A DNA stretch of 64,000 nt from Nostocoides sp. F2B08 (GCF_009184895.1 NZ_WESE01000002.1:620001-684000); one strand, 5' to 3'; counted from the first letter of the stretch, positions 46,387 to 55,738 are shown. The notes: generated by a model not told the origin, from the letters alone. Translations and numbers: made by a program.

Positions 46387-46442
46387 GACGGACGGTTCAG
46401 CGGTGGCTACCTGGGGTGGTGGCCACCGCTGCGCCGTCCGTC
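46387..46442. repeat. Intergenic inverted repeat, GACGGACGG family (copy 2)
   Basis: GACGGACGGTTCAGCGGTGG and CCACCGCTGCGCCGTCCGTC form the arms, with a short spacer. It lies just past the dgdA stop and 25 bases from the stop of the convergent trypsin-like gene. It could act as a terminator as well as a repeat. Confidence 0.85.
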
Positions 46443-46467
46443 ATGTGGGGCGCTCAGGCCCTCGCGG

Positions 46468-47316
46468 TCACCAGTTGGCGCCGGGGAGCAGGCCGAAGTC
46501 CTCCGCGAGCCAGTCGAGGTCGTCCGCGGTGTCGACCCGGTAGCCGCCGCCGGTTCCGGCGCAGATGGAGTTCAGGCCGTAGGAGGTCACGGCCGCGATG
46601 GTGGTCGACCCCTCGACGAAGATCGGCCCGCCGGAGTCGCCGCTGCAGGTGCCGCCGGTCGCCGCATTGTTGGTGAACAGGACGGAGTTGCCCGCCTTCT
46701 TCTCGCCGAACGCCGCATCCTGGTTGATGATCTTCAGCGTCGCCTGGCGACGTTCGAGGGAGGACTCGGTCAGGCCGGTCTGCTCCGGCATGCTCCGCTG
46801 CAGGCCGTAGCCGACCGCAGTGAACAGCTGCTTGTTCTTGCCGCGCTTGACGAAGAAGTCGTCGAAGTAGCCGAGCTCGGGGAGCTCCCCGTACTCGTCC
46901 AGGGTGACCGCCTCGTCGAGGACGACCATGCCGAGGTCGTTGAGGTAGAACGCCGCGTCGTCGTAGTCGGGGTGGGTGTACGGGGTGCCGGAGATCGACG
47001 TCTCGCCACCACCCGGGTAGTCCCCGCCTCGGAGATCGTTGATGTCCTCGTCGAACCACACCTCGACGGCCTCCGCGCCGAAGGTGCAGTGCCCGGCCGT
47101 GAGGAAGTGCGTCGGGTCGACGAGGGTGCCCGAGCAGCGCCAGAGCGGCTCGAACGCACCCGTCGTGTCGTTGAGGTTGCCCGCGACCATGATGCCGACG
47201 AAAGGGTGCTCGTTGTTGTCCGGCTCGCCGTATCGGATGGCATTGGCGGGCGCCGCCACGGCCACGGTGAGGGTCGCGGCGGCGGCGAGGACGGTGAGTG
47301 GCTTGGCGATGCGCAA
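46468..47316 (-). CDS. Secreted trypsin-like serine protease (S1 family)
   Basis: The 282-aa protein has a signal peptide (AAATLTVAVAAPANA) and an S1 domain with catalytic His in LTAGHCTF, Asp in NDLGMVVLDE, and Ser in GGTCSGDSGGPIF. It probably cleaves proteins outside the cell. I use TTG at 47316, which has AAGGAGACGACC directly upstream; the earlier in-frame start has no such site. It is convergent with dgdA. Confidence 0.88.
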   Translation of the reverse strand: MRIAKPLTVLAAAATLTVAVAAPANAIRYGEPDNNEHPFVGIMVAGNLNDTTGAFEPLWRCSGTLVDPTHFLTAGHCTFGAEAVEVWFDEDINDLRGGDYPGGGETSISGTPYTHPDYDDAAFYLNDLGMVVLDEAVTLDEYGELPELGYFDDFFVKRGKNKQLFTAVGYGLQRSMPEQTGLTESSLERRQATLKIINQDAAFGEKKAGNSVLFTNNAATGGTCSGDSGGPIFVEGSTTIAAVTSYGLNSICAGTGGGYRVDTADDLDWLAEDFGLLPGANW

Positions 47317-47508
47317 GGTCGTCTCCTTCGACGAATGGGCAGGACCGGCCAACTATAGGCACAGACCCGCCGACCTCGCAGAAGTTCCGCAGATCGAACA
47401 GACCCGCGCTGACCTGCGAAGATGTCAGGCCGCCACGCCTTCGCCGACCTCGCGACCCCCCTTCCGGTGCATGACGCGAAGACGTGGGGCAGCGTCGAGG
47501 ATCGGGAG

Positions 47509-47697
47509 TCAGACTCCGCCGAGCCCCGAGTCGCCGCGGCTCCGCAGGGCCCGGTACTCCGGCGTGTCCGGGTGGACCTCACCTTCGATGCGGCCTCTCC
47601 GGGCGATCACCAGCGTCAGCACGATGACGACCGCCGCGATGATGACCACATACCACCACATGCTTCGCAGTGTGAACCCCCAATCCCGCAGCCGCAA
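47509..47697 (-). CDS. Small single-pass membrane protein (hypothetical)
   Basis: The 62-aa frame has one membrane helix (MWWYVVIIAAVVIVLTLVIA) followed by a charged tail (RRGRIEGEVHPDTPEYRALR). No family is recognised. The start is uncertain: TTG at 47697 or ATG at 47661; neither has a good ribosome-binding site. It lies beside the third GACGGACGG repeat. Confidence 0.45.
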   Translation of the reverse strand: MRLRDWGFTLRSMWWYVVIIAAVVIVLTLVIARRGRIEGEVHPDTPEYRALRSRGDSGLGGV

Positions 47698-47701
47698 CCA
47701 T

Positions 47702-47763
47702 CGCGACGGACGGTGTAGCGGTGGCTATCCACCTGGTTAGCCACCGCTGAACCGTCCGTCGCG
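47702..47763. repeat. Intergenic inverted repeat, GACGGACGG family (copy 3)
   Basis: CGCGACGGACGGTGTAGCGG and CCGCTGAACCGTCCGTCGCG form long arms with GTGGCTA/TAGCCAC inside and a ten-base spacer, the most symmetric copy of the three. It lies beyond the pxpC stop. Confidence 0.88.
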
Positions 47764-47773
47764 GCGAGGCCGC

Positions 47774-48652
47774 CTAACGCCGGCCCTCCCACCGCAGCCG
47801 CACCCGCTGACCAGGCGCGAGCTGAGCGACCCGGTCGATGTCGGGAGTGCGGACGACGCCGATGACCGGGTAGCCGCCGGTCACCGGGTGGTCGTTGAGG
47901 AAGATCACCGGTTCTCCGTTCGGGGGCACCTGGATCGCGCCGCGCACCATGCCCTCGCTCGGCAGCTCCACGTCGACGACATCGGGATGCCGCTCCACCG
48001 AGCCTCCAATGAGACGCACCCCCTTGCGGTCGCTCTTCGGCGAGACCGCCCACTCCACCGAGCCCAGCTGGTGCGGGTCGGCGAACCAGTCGCGTCGCGG
48101 TCCCGGGGTCACGCGCACGGTGACGACGTCGCGTTCGGGCGTGGAGACCGGCGCATGGTTGATCCGCGGCAGCGGCCCGCACGCGTCCCCGACCGGCAGC
48201 ACCATCCCCTCGGCGAGGCACGGCGGCCCGAGGCCCGACATCGTGTCGGTCGATCTCGACCCGAGGACCGGGTCGACGTCGAAGCCGCCGCGGACGGCGA
48301 GATAGGTGCGCAGCCCCGCCTCGGGCAGACCGAGCACCAGCTCGGCGCCGGCCCGCAGCCGCAGCAGGGCGCAGTGCGCGACCGGGCGACCGTCGACGCG
48401 GGCGGCGGTCGGGGCGCCGGTGAGCGCCGCATACAGGTCGGTATGCGCGCGCACCCGCAGGCCGCCCAAGGTCACCTCGAGCGCAGCCTGGCCGGGCAGG
48501 TTGCCGACGAGGCGGTTGGCCAGCTCGTACGCTCCATGGTCGACCGCGCCCGCACGGCCGACGCCGACGGACATGTGCCCGACCCGCCCGTCGTCCTGGA
48601 GCAACGCCAGCACCCCCGGCTGGATCACCTCGAGGGCGCGCTCGCCGCTCAT
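47774..48652 (-). CDS. pxpC: 5-oxoprolinase subunit C (biotin-dependent carboxylase-like, KipA/AHS2)
   Basis: The 292-aa protein starts with [20 protein letters not shown], with [17 protein letters not shown] and the later NEGVRLIGG-like stretch [16 protein letters not shown], and the C-terminal [21 protein letters not shown] typical of AHS2. With PxpA and PxpB it opens 5-oxoproline to glutamate using ATP. The ATG at 48652 overlaps the pxpB stop (ATGA). Confidence 0.9.
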   Translation of the reverse strand: MSGERALEVIQPGVLALLQDDGRVGHMSVGVGRAGAVDHGAYELANRLVGNLPGQAALEVTLGGLRVRAHTDLYAALTGAPTAARVDGRPVAHCALLRLRAGAELVLGLPEAGLRTYLAVRGGFDVDPVLGSRSTDTMSGLGPPCLAEGMVLPVGDACGPLPRINHAPVSTPERDVVTVRVTPGPRRDWFADPHQLGSVEWAVSPKSDRKGVRLIGGSVERHPDVVDVELPSEGMVRGAIQVPPNGEPVIFLNDHPVTGGYPVIGVVRTPDIDRVAQLAPGQRVRLRWEGRR

Positions 48653-49356
48653 GGCACTTCCACGAAACGCACCGTGCTCCCCGGCTGCAGCAGTGCCGGC
48701 GGGTCGCGGTCGGCGTCCCACAGCACGACGTCGGTCGTGCCGATGAGCTGCCAGCCGCCCGGCGAGGACCGCGGGTAGATCCCGCTGAACTCGCCCGCCA
48801 GACCGACCGCGCCGACCGGGACGGCCGTCCGAGGCGAGGACCGGCGCGGCACGGCGAGGCGGCTGTCGCCGCCGACGAGGTAGGCGAATCCCGGTGCGAA
48901 CCCGCCGAACCCGACCCGCCACAGCGTTCCGGTATGCGCGACGACCACCTCCTGCGGGCTCAGCATGGTCAGGCTCGCGACCTCGTCGAGGTCGGGGCCG
49001 TCGTAGCGGACCGGGATCTCCACGACCCGCTCCTCGGAGCGACTCGCGCCGCGGTCGATATCCGCCGCCAGCCGGCGGACCCGGGCGGCGATGCGGGCCA
49101 GGTCGGCCGTCGGGCCCGCGACGAGTAGGACGGTGCGCGCCGCCGGGACGATGTCCGTGACCTCGGCGAGCTCGGGGTCGCCGGAGCGGGCGAGGTCGTC
49201 GAGTGCGGGTGCCAGGACGAGGACGTCGTCGATGCCACCGGTCTCGACGAGGATCGCCGCGTCGCCCATCTCGAGCAGGCGCACCGGGACTGCATCGCTG
49301 CGGCGACCGCTCGGGGCGTAGCCGCGGTCCATCCCGCCGGCCGGGGCGAGCATCAC
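48649..49356 (-). CDS. pxpB: 5-oxoprolinase subunit B (KipI/AHS1)
   Basis: The 235-aa protein has the AHS1 pattern: ALLVE-like strand [78 protein letters not shown]. It is the second gene of the pxpABC operon, overlapping pxpC by four bases and starting near the end of pxpA. It probably forms a complex with PxpC. Confidence 0.9.
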   Translation of the reverse strand: MMLAPAGGMDRGYAPSGRRSDAVPVRLLEMGDAAILVETGGIDDVLVLAPALDDLARSGDPELAEVTDIVPAARTVLLVAGPTADLARIAARVRRLAADIDRGASRSEERVVEIPVRYDGPDLDEVASLTMLSPQEVVVAHTGTLWRVGFGGFAPGFAYLVGGDSRLAVPRRSSPRTAVPVGAVGLAGEFSGIYPRSSPGGWQLIGTTDVVLWDADRDPPALLQPGSTVRFVEVP

Positions 49357-50117
49357 ACGTCCCCGGCGAAGGGCGCGATGACGGCGCCGGCCCGCTCCAG
49401 CGACTCGCGCACGGCGCGGGCCATCGCCACCGCACCCGGCGAGTCGCCGTGGACGCAGACCGAGTCGGCGCGGACCTCGACGTCGGTGCCGTCGACCGCC
49501 TCGACCCTGCCCTCGGTGACGAGCCGCACCATCCGCTCGGCGACGAGGTCGGGCTCGTGCAGGACCGCCCCCGGCTCCCGCCGCGAGACGAGTCGGCCCT
49601 CCGGGGTGTAGGCCCGGTCGGCGAAGGCCTCGGCCACCGTCCGCAGCCCGGCCTCGCGCGCCGCGTCCAGGAGCACCGAGCCCGACAGGCCCATGAGCGG
49701 CAGGCCGGCGTCATAGGCCAGCACCGCCTCCACGACCGCCTCGGCCTGGCGCCGGTCGACCGCGGCGGTGTTGTAGAGCGCACCGTGCGGCTTGACGTAG
49801 GACACCCTGGTGCCGGCGACGCGACACAGTCCGTCGAGGGCGCCGATCTGGTAGATCACGTCGGCGGTCAGTTCGGGAGACGGCATGTCGATGTGCCAGC
49901 GGCCGAAGCCGGCGAGGTGGTTGTAGCCGACCTGTGCCCCGACGACGACGCCGCGCTCGGCGGCGATCCGGCACGTCTCCTGCAGGGTGAGCGCATCCCC
50001 CGCGTGGAAACCGCACGCGACGTTGGCCGAGGTGACGATGTCGAGCATGGCCTCGTCGTCACCCAGGCGCCACTGGCCATAGGACTCGCCCAGGTCGGAG
50101 TTCAGGTCGATGCGCAT
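49353..50117 (-). CDS. pxpA: 5-oxoprolinase subunit A (LamB/YcsF family)
   Basis: The 254-aa protein begins [20 protein letters not shown] and continues [40 protein letters not shown] and [13 protein letters not shown], all YcsF/PxpA signatures. It takes part in ATP-dependent cleavage of 5-oxoproline. The frame extends to 50147 but the ATG at 50117 begins the conserved sequence. It heads the operon and is divergent from the LLM-hemerythrin gene. Confidence 0.92.
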   Translation of the reverse strand: MRIDLNSDLGESYGQWRLGDDEAMLDIVTSANVACGFHAGDALTLQETCRIAAERGVVVGAQVGYNHLAGFGRWHIDMPSPELTADVIYQIGALDGLCRVAGTRVSYVKPHGALYNTAAVDRRQAEAVVEAVLAYDAGLPLMGLSGSVLLDAAREAGLRTVAEAFADRAYTPEGRLVSRREPGAVLHEPDLVAERMVRLVTEGRVEAVDGTDVEVRADSVCVHGDSPGAVAMARAVRESLERAGAVIAPFAGDV

Positions 50118-50186
50118 GATCCCTCGATCATCCCCCGCCGGGCGCACCGGAGCCAGGTCGGCCGGACATCACGGCAGGATGGGGCC

Positions 50187-51776
50187 ATGACCGACTACGG
50201 CCACGACCTGCAGTTCGGCATCTTCCCCAGCCCGGACGCCGCCGCGGCCGACCGGGTCGTGGAGCTCACCCGGACCGCCGACGTCGAGGGCCTCGACCTC
50301 GTCTCGATCCAGGACCACCCGTACCAGCGGCGCCACCTCGACACGTGGACGCTGTTGTCCTACCTCGGCGCAGTGACGACCAATGTCCGTCTCGCCCCGA
50401 ACGTCGCGTGCCTGCCGCTGCGACCCCCCGCCGTCCTCGCCAAGTCGGCGGCGTCCCTGGACGTCCTCACCGGCGGCCGGGTCGAGCTCGGTCTCGGCAC
50501 CGGCGCGCTCTGGGACGGCATCGTCGCCGCCGGCGGACCGCGCCGGAGCCCCGGCGAGTCGGTCGAGGCGCTCGAGGAGGCCATCGCGATCTGCCGCGAC
50601 TTCTGGGGCGGCGGCGGGGTCCGGGTGCGTGGGACGCACTACCAGGTCGAAGGTCTGCAGGCCGGGCCGCGCCCGGTGCACGACATCCCGATCTGGGTGG
50701 GCGCCTACAAGCCGCGGATGATCCGGCTGACCGCACGCCTCGCCGACGCCTGGATCCCGTCCATGGGGTATGCGGAACCCGCCTCCCTGCCCGCGCTCAA
50801 CTCGGCGCTGGACGAGGCAGCCGAAAAGGCCGGCCGAGCGCCGGTGCTCATCCGCCGGATGTACAACGTCTCCGGCCGGTTCGGCACCGGCTCCGGGTTC
50901 CTCGAGGGAACACCGGAGAACTGGGCCGAGCAGCTCGCCGGTCTGACTCTCCAGCAGGGCATGAGCACTTTCATCCTCGGCACCGATGACCCCGACATCG
51001 TTCGACGCTACGCCGTCGAGGTCGCGCCCCGGGTGCGTGAGCACGTCGCCGCCGAGCGGGAGCGCCGGGCCGGTTCCGGTGACGAACCGCACTCTGCGAC
51101 AGGAGATCCCGCCGCGTCGGTCTCATTGGAAGAGCGCGTCACGGCGACGGTCGAGGCGGGCCTGACGGTGCGGCCAACACCCGACGACGGCACCCGCCTG
51201 ACGGACGCGGTGCCGTGGGACGAGGGCAGGCGACCGGCGCATACCCAGATCTCCGGCCGCACCTATGGCGAGACCGACAACGCCGCGCCGCAGCACCTCG
51301 TGGACATCCACAACGGTCTGCGGTCCGAGCTCGCTCAGCTGCGCGAGATCCTCGCCCAGGTGCGCAGCGGGCACGCGACCGTCGGGCAGGCGCGATTGGT
51401 CCTCAACACCATGACGATGCGGCAGAACAACTGGACGCTGGGGGCGTACTGCGAGTCGTACTGCCGGATCGTCACCGGGCACCACACCCTCGAGGACCGC
51501 AGCATCTTCCCGCACCTGCGCGCGAGCGAGCCGGACCTGGCCGGTGTCATCGACCAGCTCGAGACCGAGCACCACGAGATCCACGGCCTGGTCGACGGCC
51601 TCGACCGCGCCCTTGTGGCTCTCGTCGGCACCGACGGAACCGGCACCCCGGGGCAGGAGGCGCTCGACGGGGTCCAGCGCGCGCTGGACGTGCTCACCGA
51701 CGGGCTGCTCTCGCACCTGGCGTACGAGGAGCGTGAGCTGATCGGGCCGCTGGCCCGACACGGCTTCTACGGGTGA
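50187..51776 (+). CDS. Luciferase-like (LLM) flavin/F420 oxidoreductase fused to a hemerythrin domain
   Basis: A 529-aa protein. Residues 1-300 are a luciferase-like monooxygenase barrel (DLQFGIFPSPDAAAADRVVE, NVRLAPNVACLPLRPPAVLA, LDVLTGGRVELGLGTGALWD). A 70-residue linker follows. Residues about 370-525 are a hemerythrin HHE domain with iron-ligand residues in VDIHNGLRSELAQL, GHHTLEDRSIFPHL, LETEHHEIHGLVDG and HLAYEERELIGPL. The two parts may link O2 or NO handling to a flavin or F420 reduction. The fusion is uncommon. The ATG at 50187 is the natural start of the LLM domain. Confidence 0.88.
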   Translation: MTDYGHDLQFGIFPSPDAAAADRVVELTRTADVEGLDLVSIQDHPYQRRHLDTWTLLSYLGAVTTNVRLAPNVACLPLRPPAVLAKSAASLDVLTGGRVELGLGTGALWDGIVAAGGPRRSPGESVEALEEAIAICRDFWGGGGVRVRGTHYQVEGLQAGPRPVHDIPIWVGAYKPRMIRLTARLADAWIPSMGYAEPASLPALNSALDEAAEKAGRAPVLIRRMYNVSGRFGTGSGFLEGTPENWAEQLAGLTLQQGMSTFILGTDDPDIVRRYAVEVAPRVREHVAAERERRAGSGDEPHSATGDPAASVSLEERVTATVEAGLTVRPTPDDGTRLTDAVPWDEGRRPAHTQISGRTYGETDNAAPQHLVDIHNGLRSELAQLREILAQVRSGHATVGQARLVLNTMTMRQNNWTLGAYCESYCRIVTGHHTLEDRSIFPHLRASEPDLAGVIDQLETEHHEIHGLVDGLDRALVALVGTDGTGTPGQEALDGVQRALDVLTDGLLSHLAYEERELIGPLARHGFYG

Positions 51777-51914
51777 CGGCTTCTCGAGGTGATGGTGTGA
51801 TCCGCGGCAGGCGGCGGTGATCCGGCGACTCCATCGCGCGTTGGTAGGGTCGAACGATCGAGCTCCACCCGAGTTCGTCGAGACCATCGACCTCGAGACC
51901 GAGAAGGCACCCTC

Positions 51915-52049
51915 ATGAAGAAGCTGCTCATGCTCATCGCCACCGCCGTCGGCGTGACCCTCGTGAAGAGGAAGCTCGACGAGCAGCAGGCCGAGCGCGA
52001 CCTGTGGGCGGAGGCAACCGACTCCTCGACGCCGCCGTCGACGAGCTGA
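51915..52049 (+). CDS. DLW-39 family microprotein
   Basis: A 44-aa protein (MKKLLMLIATAVGVTLVKRK, then LDEQQAERDLWAEATD) with the DLW signature that names this actinobacterial family; it is often found between the tRNA-Ile/Ala pair after gyrA and the ppiA-crgA block. Its function is unknown. No tRNA gene lies in the 130 bases upstream here. Confidence 0.75.
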   Translation: MKKLLMLIATAVGVTLVKRKLDEQQAERDLWAEATDSSTPPSTS

Positions 52050-52085
52050 GCGCACTGGACACACACGCTTCTGCATCATCCGTCG

Positions 52086-52328
52086 ATGTCGTCTGCCCGT
52101 GAGCCTGAGCCGGACGGGTCGCCCGAGCCGGACGCGCCGGACACCCTCATCGAGGCGATCCGATGGGACGTCATCGTTCTGCTCGCCGCCGTCGTCGCCT
52201 TCGGCGCCAACCTGATCTTCCCCGACGAGCTGAGCTCGGCCCTCCTGGTGTTCCTCGGCCTGGCCGTGCTGTGGGTGGGCTTCCGCATCGTCGTCAAGGT
52301 TCGCGCCTTCCGGTCCCGGGGCGCGTGA
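52086..52328 (+). CDS. Small two-helix membrane protein (hypothetical)
   Basis: An 80-aa protein with an acidic proline-rich head and two hydrophobic helices (VIVLLAAVVAFGANLIF and SALLVFLGLAVLWVGFRIVV), ending in a basic tail. No family is recognised. It sits 36 bases after the DLW-39 gene in the same direction. Confidence 0.55.
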   Translation: MSSAREPEPDGSPEPDAPDTLIEAIRWDVIVLLAAVVAFGANLIFPDELSSALLVFLGLAVLWVGFRIVVKVRAFRSRGA

Positions 52329-52375
52329 GCCGAGTCCGGGGGCACTGTCCGGCTATGGGCCGGTGGCCTGCCAGG

Positions 52376-52537
52376 TGCGTCGTATGGCGCGCGGTGGGCA
52401 TGCTGCTGATCCGGCGCTGGCGTACGGGCCTGCCGGGCGCGCGATATGGCGCGCGGTGGGCATGCTGCTGATCCGGCGCTGACGTACGGGCATGCCGGGC
52501 GCGCGATATGGCGCGCGGTGGGCATGCTGCTGATGGA
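52376..52537. repeat. 62-bp repeat array, second locus (GCATGC every 31 bp)
   Basis: GGCATGC occurs at 52397, 52459 and 52521 (62 bp apart), with GCATGCC at 52490 and a one-base variant GCCTGCC at 52428, so sites again fall every 31 bp. The flanking GCGCGGTGGGCATGCTG resembles GCGCGGTTGGCATGCTC of the 40.4 kb array. The array lies between convergent genes. Confidence 0.85.
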
Positions 52538-52582
52538 GTGGTGACACGGGGGGATGTCAGGCGCGCGGCCCCCCGAACGCGG

Positions 52583-52614
52583 CGACGCCCCGGGTCGGAT
52601 GACCCGGGGCGTCG
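52583..52614. terminator. Strong bidirectional stem-loop terminator
   Basis: CGACGCCCCGGGTC and GACCCGGGGCGTCG form a perfect 14-bp stem with loop GGAT, 20 bases beyond the stop of the leftward Ala/Lys-rich protein gene. Confidence 0.8.
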
Positions 52615-52633
52615 TTCGTCGGAGTCGAGACGG

Positions 52634-53761
52634 CTACTTCTTGGCGTCGTCCGTCTTCTCGTCGCTCCAGTTCTTCGCGTCGGTCCAGGCGTCGGACGCA
52701 GCGTCTCCGGCCGAGTCGCCGGCGTCGGCGAGCTTGTCCCCGGCATCCTTGCCGCGGACATCGTCGGCCACATCGCTCACGGCGTCGCCCGTCGCATCGG
52801 CCGCACTCGACAGCTCGCCCTCCTTGAGGGCGGTCGCCGCATCGCCGGCCTTGTCGCCGGCGTCCTTGCCGCGAACCTTGTCGGCTGCGTCGCCGGCCGC
52901 GTCCTTGGCCGAGGCGGCCGCGTCCTCGGCCTTGCCCTTCGGGTCGGTCTTGGCGTCCTGTGCCTTGGTCGCCACGGTCTCCTTGACCTCACCCGCCTTG
53001 GCGGCCACCGCCGCACCCGCTGCCGCGGCCTTCTCCTTGGCGGCGTCGATCTTGCTGGCGGCCGTCCCGCTCGACGTCGTGCTCGAGGCTTGCGGGCTCT
53101 CGTAGCGCGGCGTGGCCCAGGGGTCCTCCTTGGCCTTCCTGCTGTTCATCACGGCGTAGGCAGCGACACCGGCGGCGGCCAGACCCAGCAGGATCAGCCA
53201 CTTGCCGCTCTTCTTCGGGCTCTTCTCGACCCCGGGGATGAGGTCGACGACCTCCTGCGGAGCGTGGTCGACCCAGTCCTGGGCCTTGACCGCGGCGACG
53301 TCCTTGACCTGGTGCGCGTTCTCGCGCGCCGCCTCCGCGCCCGCCTTGGCGCTCTCCTTCGCCGCCATCGCGGTGGCTGCGACGGCCGCGACCGTCTCCG
53401 CCAGCTTGGGCAGGACGTCCTCGACGAAGCTCTCCTTCGCCGCCTCGACCTTCGGGCCGACGGTCTCCTTCGCGGCCTCGACGCGAGGTGCGGCAGCCGC
53501 CATCGCTGCCTCCACACGAGGCGTCACGGCGTCGACTCCGTGCTGCCACTTCTCCCCCGCGACCGCCGCCTTCTCGACGACGCTCTCGCGCATGTGCGAG
53601 GCGTGCTCACCCGCCGATCCGGCTGCTCCGGTCGAGGCTGCCCGCGCGTGCTCCGCCTGGTTCATGACCTCGGCAAAGCGCTCCTTCGCCGCCACCTTCG
53701 CCTCTGCCAGCGCGGCGGCGGCGTTCTCGGCGGCCTTCTGTTCGTGGCTCTTGTCGAACAT
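52634..53761 (-). CDS. Ala/Lys/Glu-rich amphipathic membrane-anchored protein
   Basis: A 375-aa low-complexity protein. Residues 1-175 form long amphipathic helices with AAKE-type repeats, a membrane helix follows (WLILLGLAAAGVAAYAVM, near 190), and the C-terminal 160 residues repeat DKVRGKDAGDKAGDA and DVADDVRGKDAGDKLADA. The composition recalls apolipoprotein- or LEA-like proteins. It probably coats membranes or spaces the envelope; this is inference. It ends at the terminator at 52.6 kb. Confidence 0.75.
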   Translation of the reverse strand: MFDKSHEQKAAENAAAALAEAKVAAKERFAEVMNQAEHARAASTGAAGSAGEHASHMRESVVEKAAVAGEKWQHGVDAVTPRVEAAMAAAAPRVEAAKETVGPKVEAAKESFVEDVLPKLAETVAAVAATAMAAKESAKAGAEAARENAHQVKDVAAVKAQDWVDHAPQEVVDLIPGVEKSPKKSGKWLILLGLAAAGVAAYAVMNSRKAKEDPWATPRYESPQASSTTSSGTAASKIDAAKEKAAAAGAAVAAKAGEVKETVATKAQDAKTDPKGKAEDAAASAKDAAGDAADKVRGKDAGDKAGDAATALKEGELSSAADATGDAVSDVADDVRGKDAGDKLADAGDSAGDAASDAWTDAKNWSDEKTDDAKK

Positions 53762-54032
53762 GGGCTACTCCTTCGGTTGTTCCGACGCCGCCGCTCATGT
53801 CGATCATGACGACGGCGTCCGAAATGGAAAGTACTTCCGATAGACATCCTGCCCGATGAGGGCCCGACGCGTGTACCGGTCGCCTCCAATCTGGTGCATG
53901 TGCAGACGTCCGTGCAGGTCGCCCCACCGGAGGGTATGCCGCCCCGATCACCACGCTCGCCGCCTGCGCCGGCGTCGCCCTGCACCGGACAGCCGTCCAG
54001 GAGCCACGCATACGGCATGAAAGAATGGCTGG

Positions 54033-54551
54033 ATGAAGGCAACCCTGCACACGAACCACGGCGACATCGCCATCACCCTCTTCCCGGACCACGCGCCGAA
54101 GACCGTCGACAACTTCGTCGGGCTCGCAAAGGGAACGCGCGACTACTCGGATGACGCGGGCCGCACCAACGCCGGCCCGTACTACGACGGCCTGGTCTTC
54201 CACCGCATCATCCCCGGCTTCATGATCCAGGGCGGCTGCCCGACCGGCACCGGCATGGGCGGGCCCGGCTACACCTTCGACGACGAGATCAGCCCCGACA
54301 AGGACTTCACCAAGCCCTACATCCTCGCCATGGCCAACGCCGGCAAGCGGATGGGCCGCGGAACCAACGGCAGCCAGTTCTTCATCACCGTGGCTCCGAC
54401 CACCTGGCTCCAGGGCAAGCACACGATCTTCGGTGAGGTCGCCGACGGCCCGTCCCGTGAGGTCGTCGACCGGATCGCCGGCGTCCAGACCGGTGCCATG
54501 GACCGCCCGGTCGACGACGTCGTCATCGAGCGCGTCACCGTCGAGGACTGA
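54033..54551 (+). CDS. ppiA: Cyclophilin-type peptidyl-prolyl isomerase
   Basis: The 172-aa cyclophilin shows HTNHGDIAITLFPDHAPKTV, YYDGLVFHRIIPGFMIQGG (active-site Arg and Phe), ANAGKRMGRGTNGSQFFITV and HTIFGEV. It catalyses prolyl cis-trans isomerization and is cytoplasmic (no signal peptide). It is the first gene of the conserved ppiA-rhomboid-crgA block. The 270 bases upstream show nothing else. Confidence 0.95.
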   Translation: MKATLHTNHGDIAITLFPDHAPKTVDNFVGLAKGTRDYSDDAGRTNAGPYYDGLVFHRIIPGFMIQGGCPTGTGMGGPGYTFDDEISPDKDFTKPYILAMANAGKRMGRGTNGSQFFITVAPTTWLQGKHTIFGEVADGPSREVVDRIAGVQTGAMDRPVDDVVIERVTVED

Positions 54552-54600
54552 CCGTTCCCCCAGCAGGCCTCCTCCGAGCACTGATGATCGACCGACGCCG

Positions 54601-55470
54601 ATGACCGAGCCGTACCCCACGCAGCCGCCCGAGGCGCCGCCGGTCTGCCCACGGCATCCGGAGACCGTGAGCTATGTGCGCTGCCAGCGCTGCCAGCGTC
54701 CGGTCTGCCCGACGTGTCAGCGTCAGGCGGCGGTCGGCGTGCAGTGCGTCGACTGCGTCGCCGAGGGTGCGAAGACGGTGCGTCAGGGCAGGACGGTGTT
54801 CGGTGGGCGCGTCACCGACGGCCGGCCGCGGCTCTCGTTCGGGATCATCGGCGTCACGGTCGCGGTCTTCGTGCTCCAGCTCGCCCTCGGTCGGGTGGTC
54901 GTCGAGTGGCTCGCGTTCGTGCCGATCCTCGGGGAGACCGAGCCGTGGCGCTTCTTCACCGTCGCGCTGGTGCACAGCTCGAGCTTCTTCCACATCGCGT
55001 TCAACATGTACGCGCTGTACATCATCGGCCAGTACCTCGAGCCGGCGCTCGGTCGGGCACGGTTCGCGGCGCTGTATGCGCTGGGCACCCTCGGCGGATC
55101 GGTGATGATCCTGCTGTTCGCGTCACCGGCCAGCCTCGACTGGTTCCGGCCGACGGTCGGCGCGTCGGGCGCAGTCTTCGCGTTGTTCGGAGCCCTGTTC
55201 GTCCTGCAACGAAAGCTCGGCGGGTCCGTCCGCGGGTTGCTCATCCTGCTGGGCATCAACATGGCCCTGCCGTTCGTGTTCCCGAACATCTCGTGGCAGG
55301 GACACGTCGGCGGCCTGGTGACCGGGCTGCTCGTCGGGGCGGTCTTCGGGTACCTCGGTCGTCCTCCGGAGCTGAACAGGCCCGGCGACTACTCCCGCCA
55401 CTGGATCGGGCTCGGCGCCATCGCCGTGGTGCTCGTCGCGCTCGCCGTCCTGAAGTACGCCCTCGTCTGA
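54601..55470 (+). CDS. Rhomboid-family intramembrane serine protease
   Basis: The 289-aa protein has an N-terminal zinc-ribbon-like segment (VCPRHPETVSYVRCQRCQRP, CPTC, CVDC) and a six-helix rhomboid core: HSSSFFHIAFNMYALYIIG, the nucleophile in GASGAVFALFGAL and the His in GHVGGLVTGLL. It cleaves membrane proteins within their helices. The ATG at 54601 begins the zinc-binding head. It follows ppiA in the conserved order. Confidence 0.93.
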   Translation: MTEPYPTQPPEAPPVCPRHPETVSYVRCQRCQRPVCPTCQRQAAVGVQCVDCVAEGAKTVRQGRTVFGGRVTDGRPRLSFGIIGVTVAVFVLQLALGRVVVEWLAFVPILGETEPWRFFTVALVHSSSFFHIAFNMYALYIIGQYLEPALGRARFAALYALGTLGGSVMILLFASPASLDWFRPTVGASGAVFALFGALFVLQRKLGGSVRGLLILLGINMALPFVFPNISWQGHVGGLVTGLLVGAVFGYLGRPPELNRPGDYSRHWIGLGAIAVVLVALAVLKYALV

Positions 55471-55494
55471 GGCGGGGGATCGTCCGTAGGTGCG

Positions 55495-55687
55495 CGGTGC
55501 TGGGTGGCGCGGCGGTGTGGTGTCGGTCGGGGGCTGCTCGTCTCGTGTTGCACCACACGGTGGGTGGGGCGGCGGTGGTGTGGTGTCGGTCGGGGGCTGC
55601 TCGTCTCGTGTTGCACCACACGGTGGGTGGGGCGGCGGTGGTGTGGTGTCGGTCGGGGGCTGCTCGTCTCGTGTGGCACCACAGGCG
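55495..55687. repeat. Three-unit 63-bp tandem repeat with GTGGTG...CACCAC arms
   Basis: The block GGTGTCGGTCGGGGGCTGCT recurs with period 63 (GGGCTGCTCG at 55531, 55594 and 55657). Each unit holds TGTGGTG and CACCACA as a near-palindrome. As 63 is a multiple of three, every frame stays open, so the apparent ORFs here are artefacts. Related 64-bp units are at 56.9 kb. Confidence 0.88.
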
Positions 55688-55738
55688 TGACGTCGACGTG
55701 ATTACACCGATGTAGTTCTCCCCATATGGGTACAACTC

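Noticed and set aside
55490-55701. Small ORFs across the 63-bp repeat
   Set aside because: The period is a multiple of three so frames stay open by necessity; no start signal and no conserved protein.
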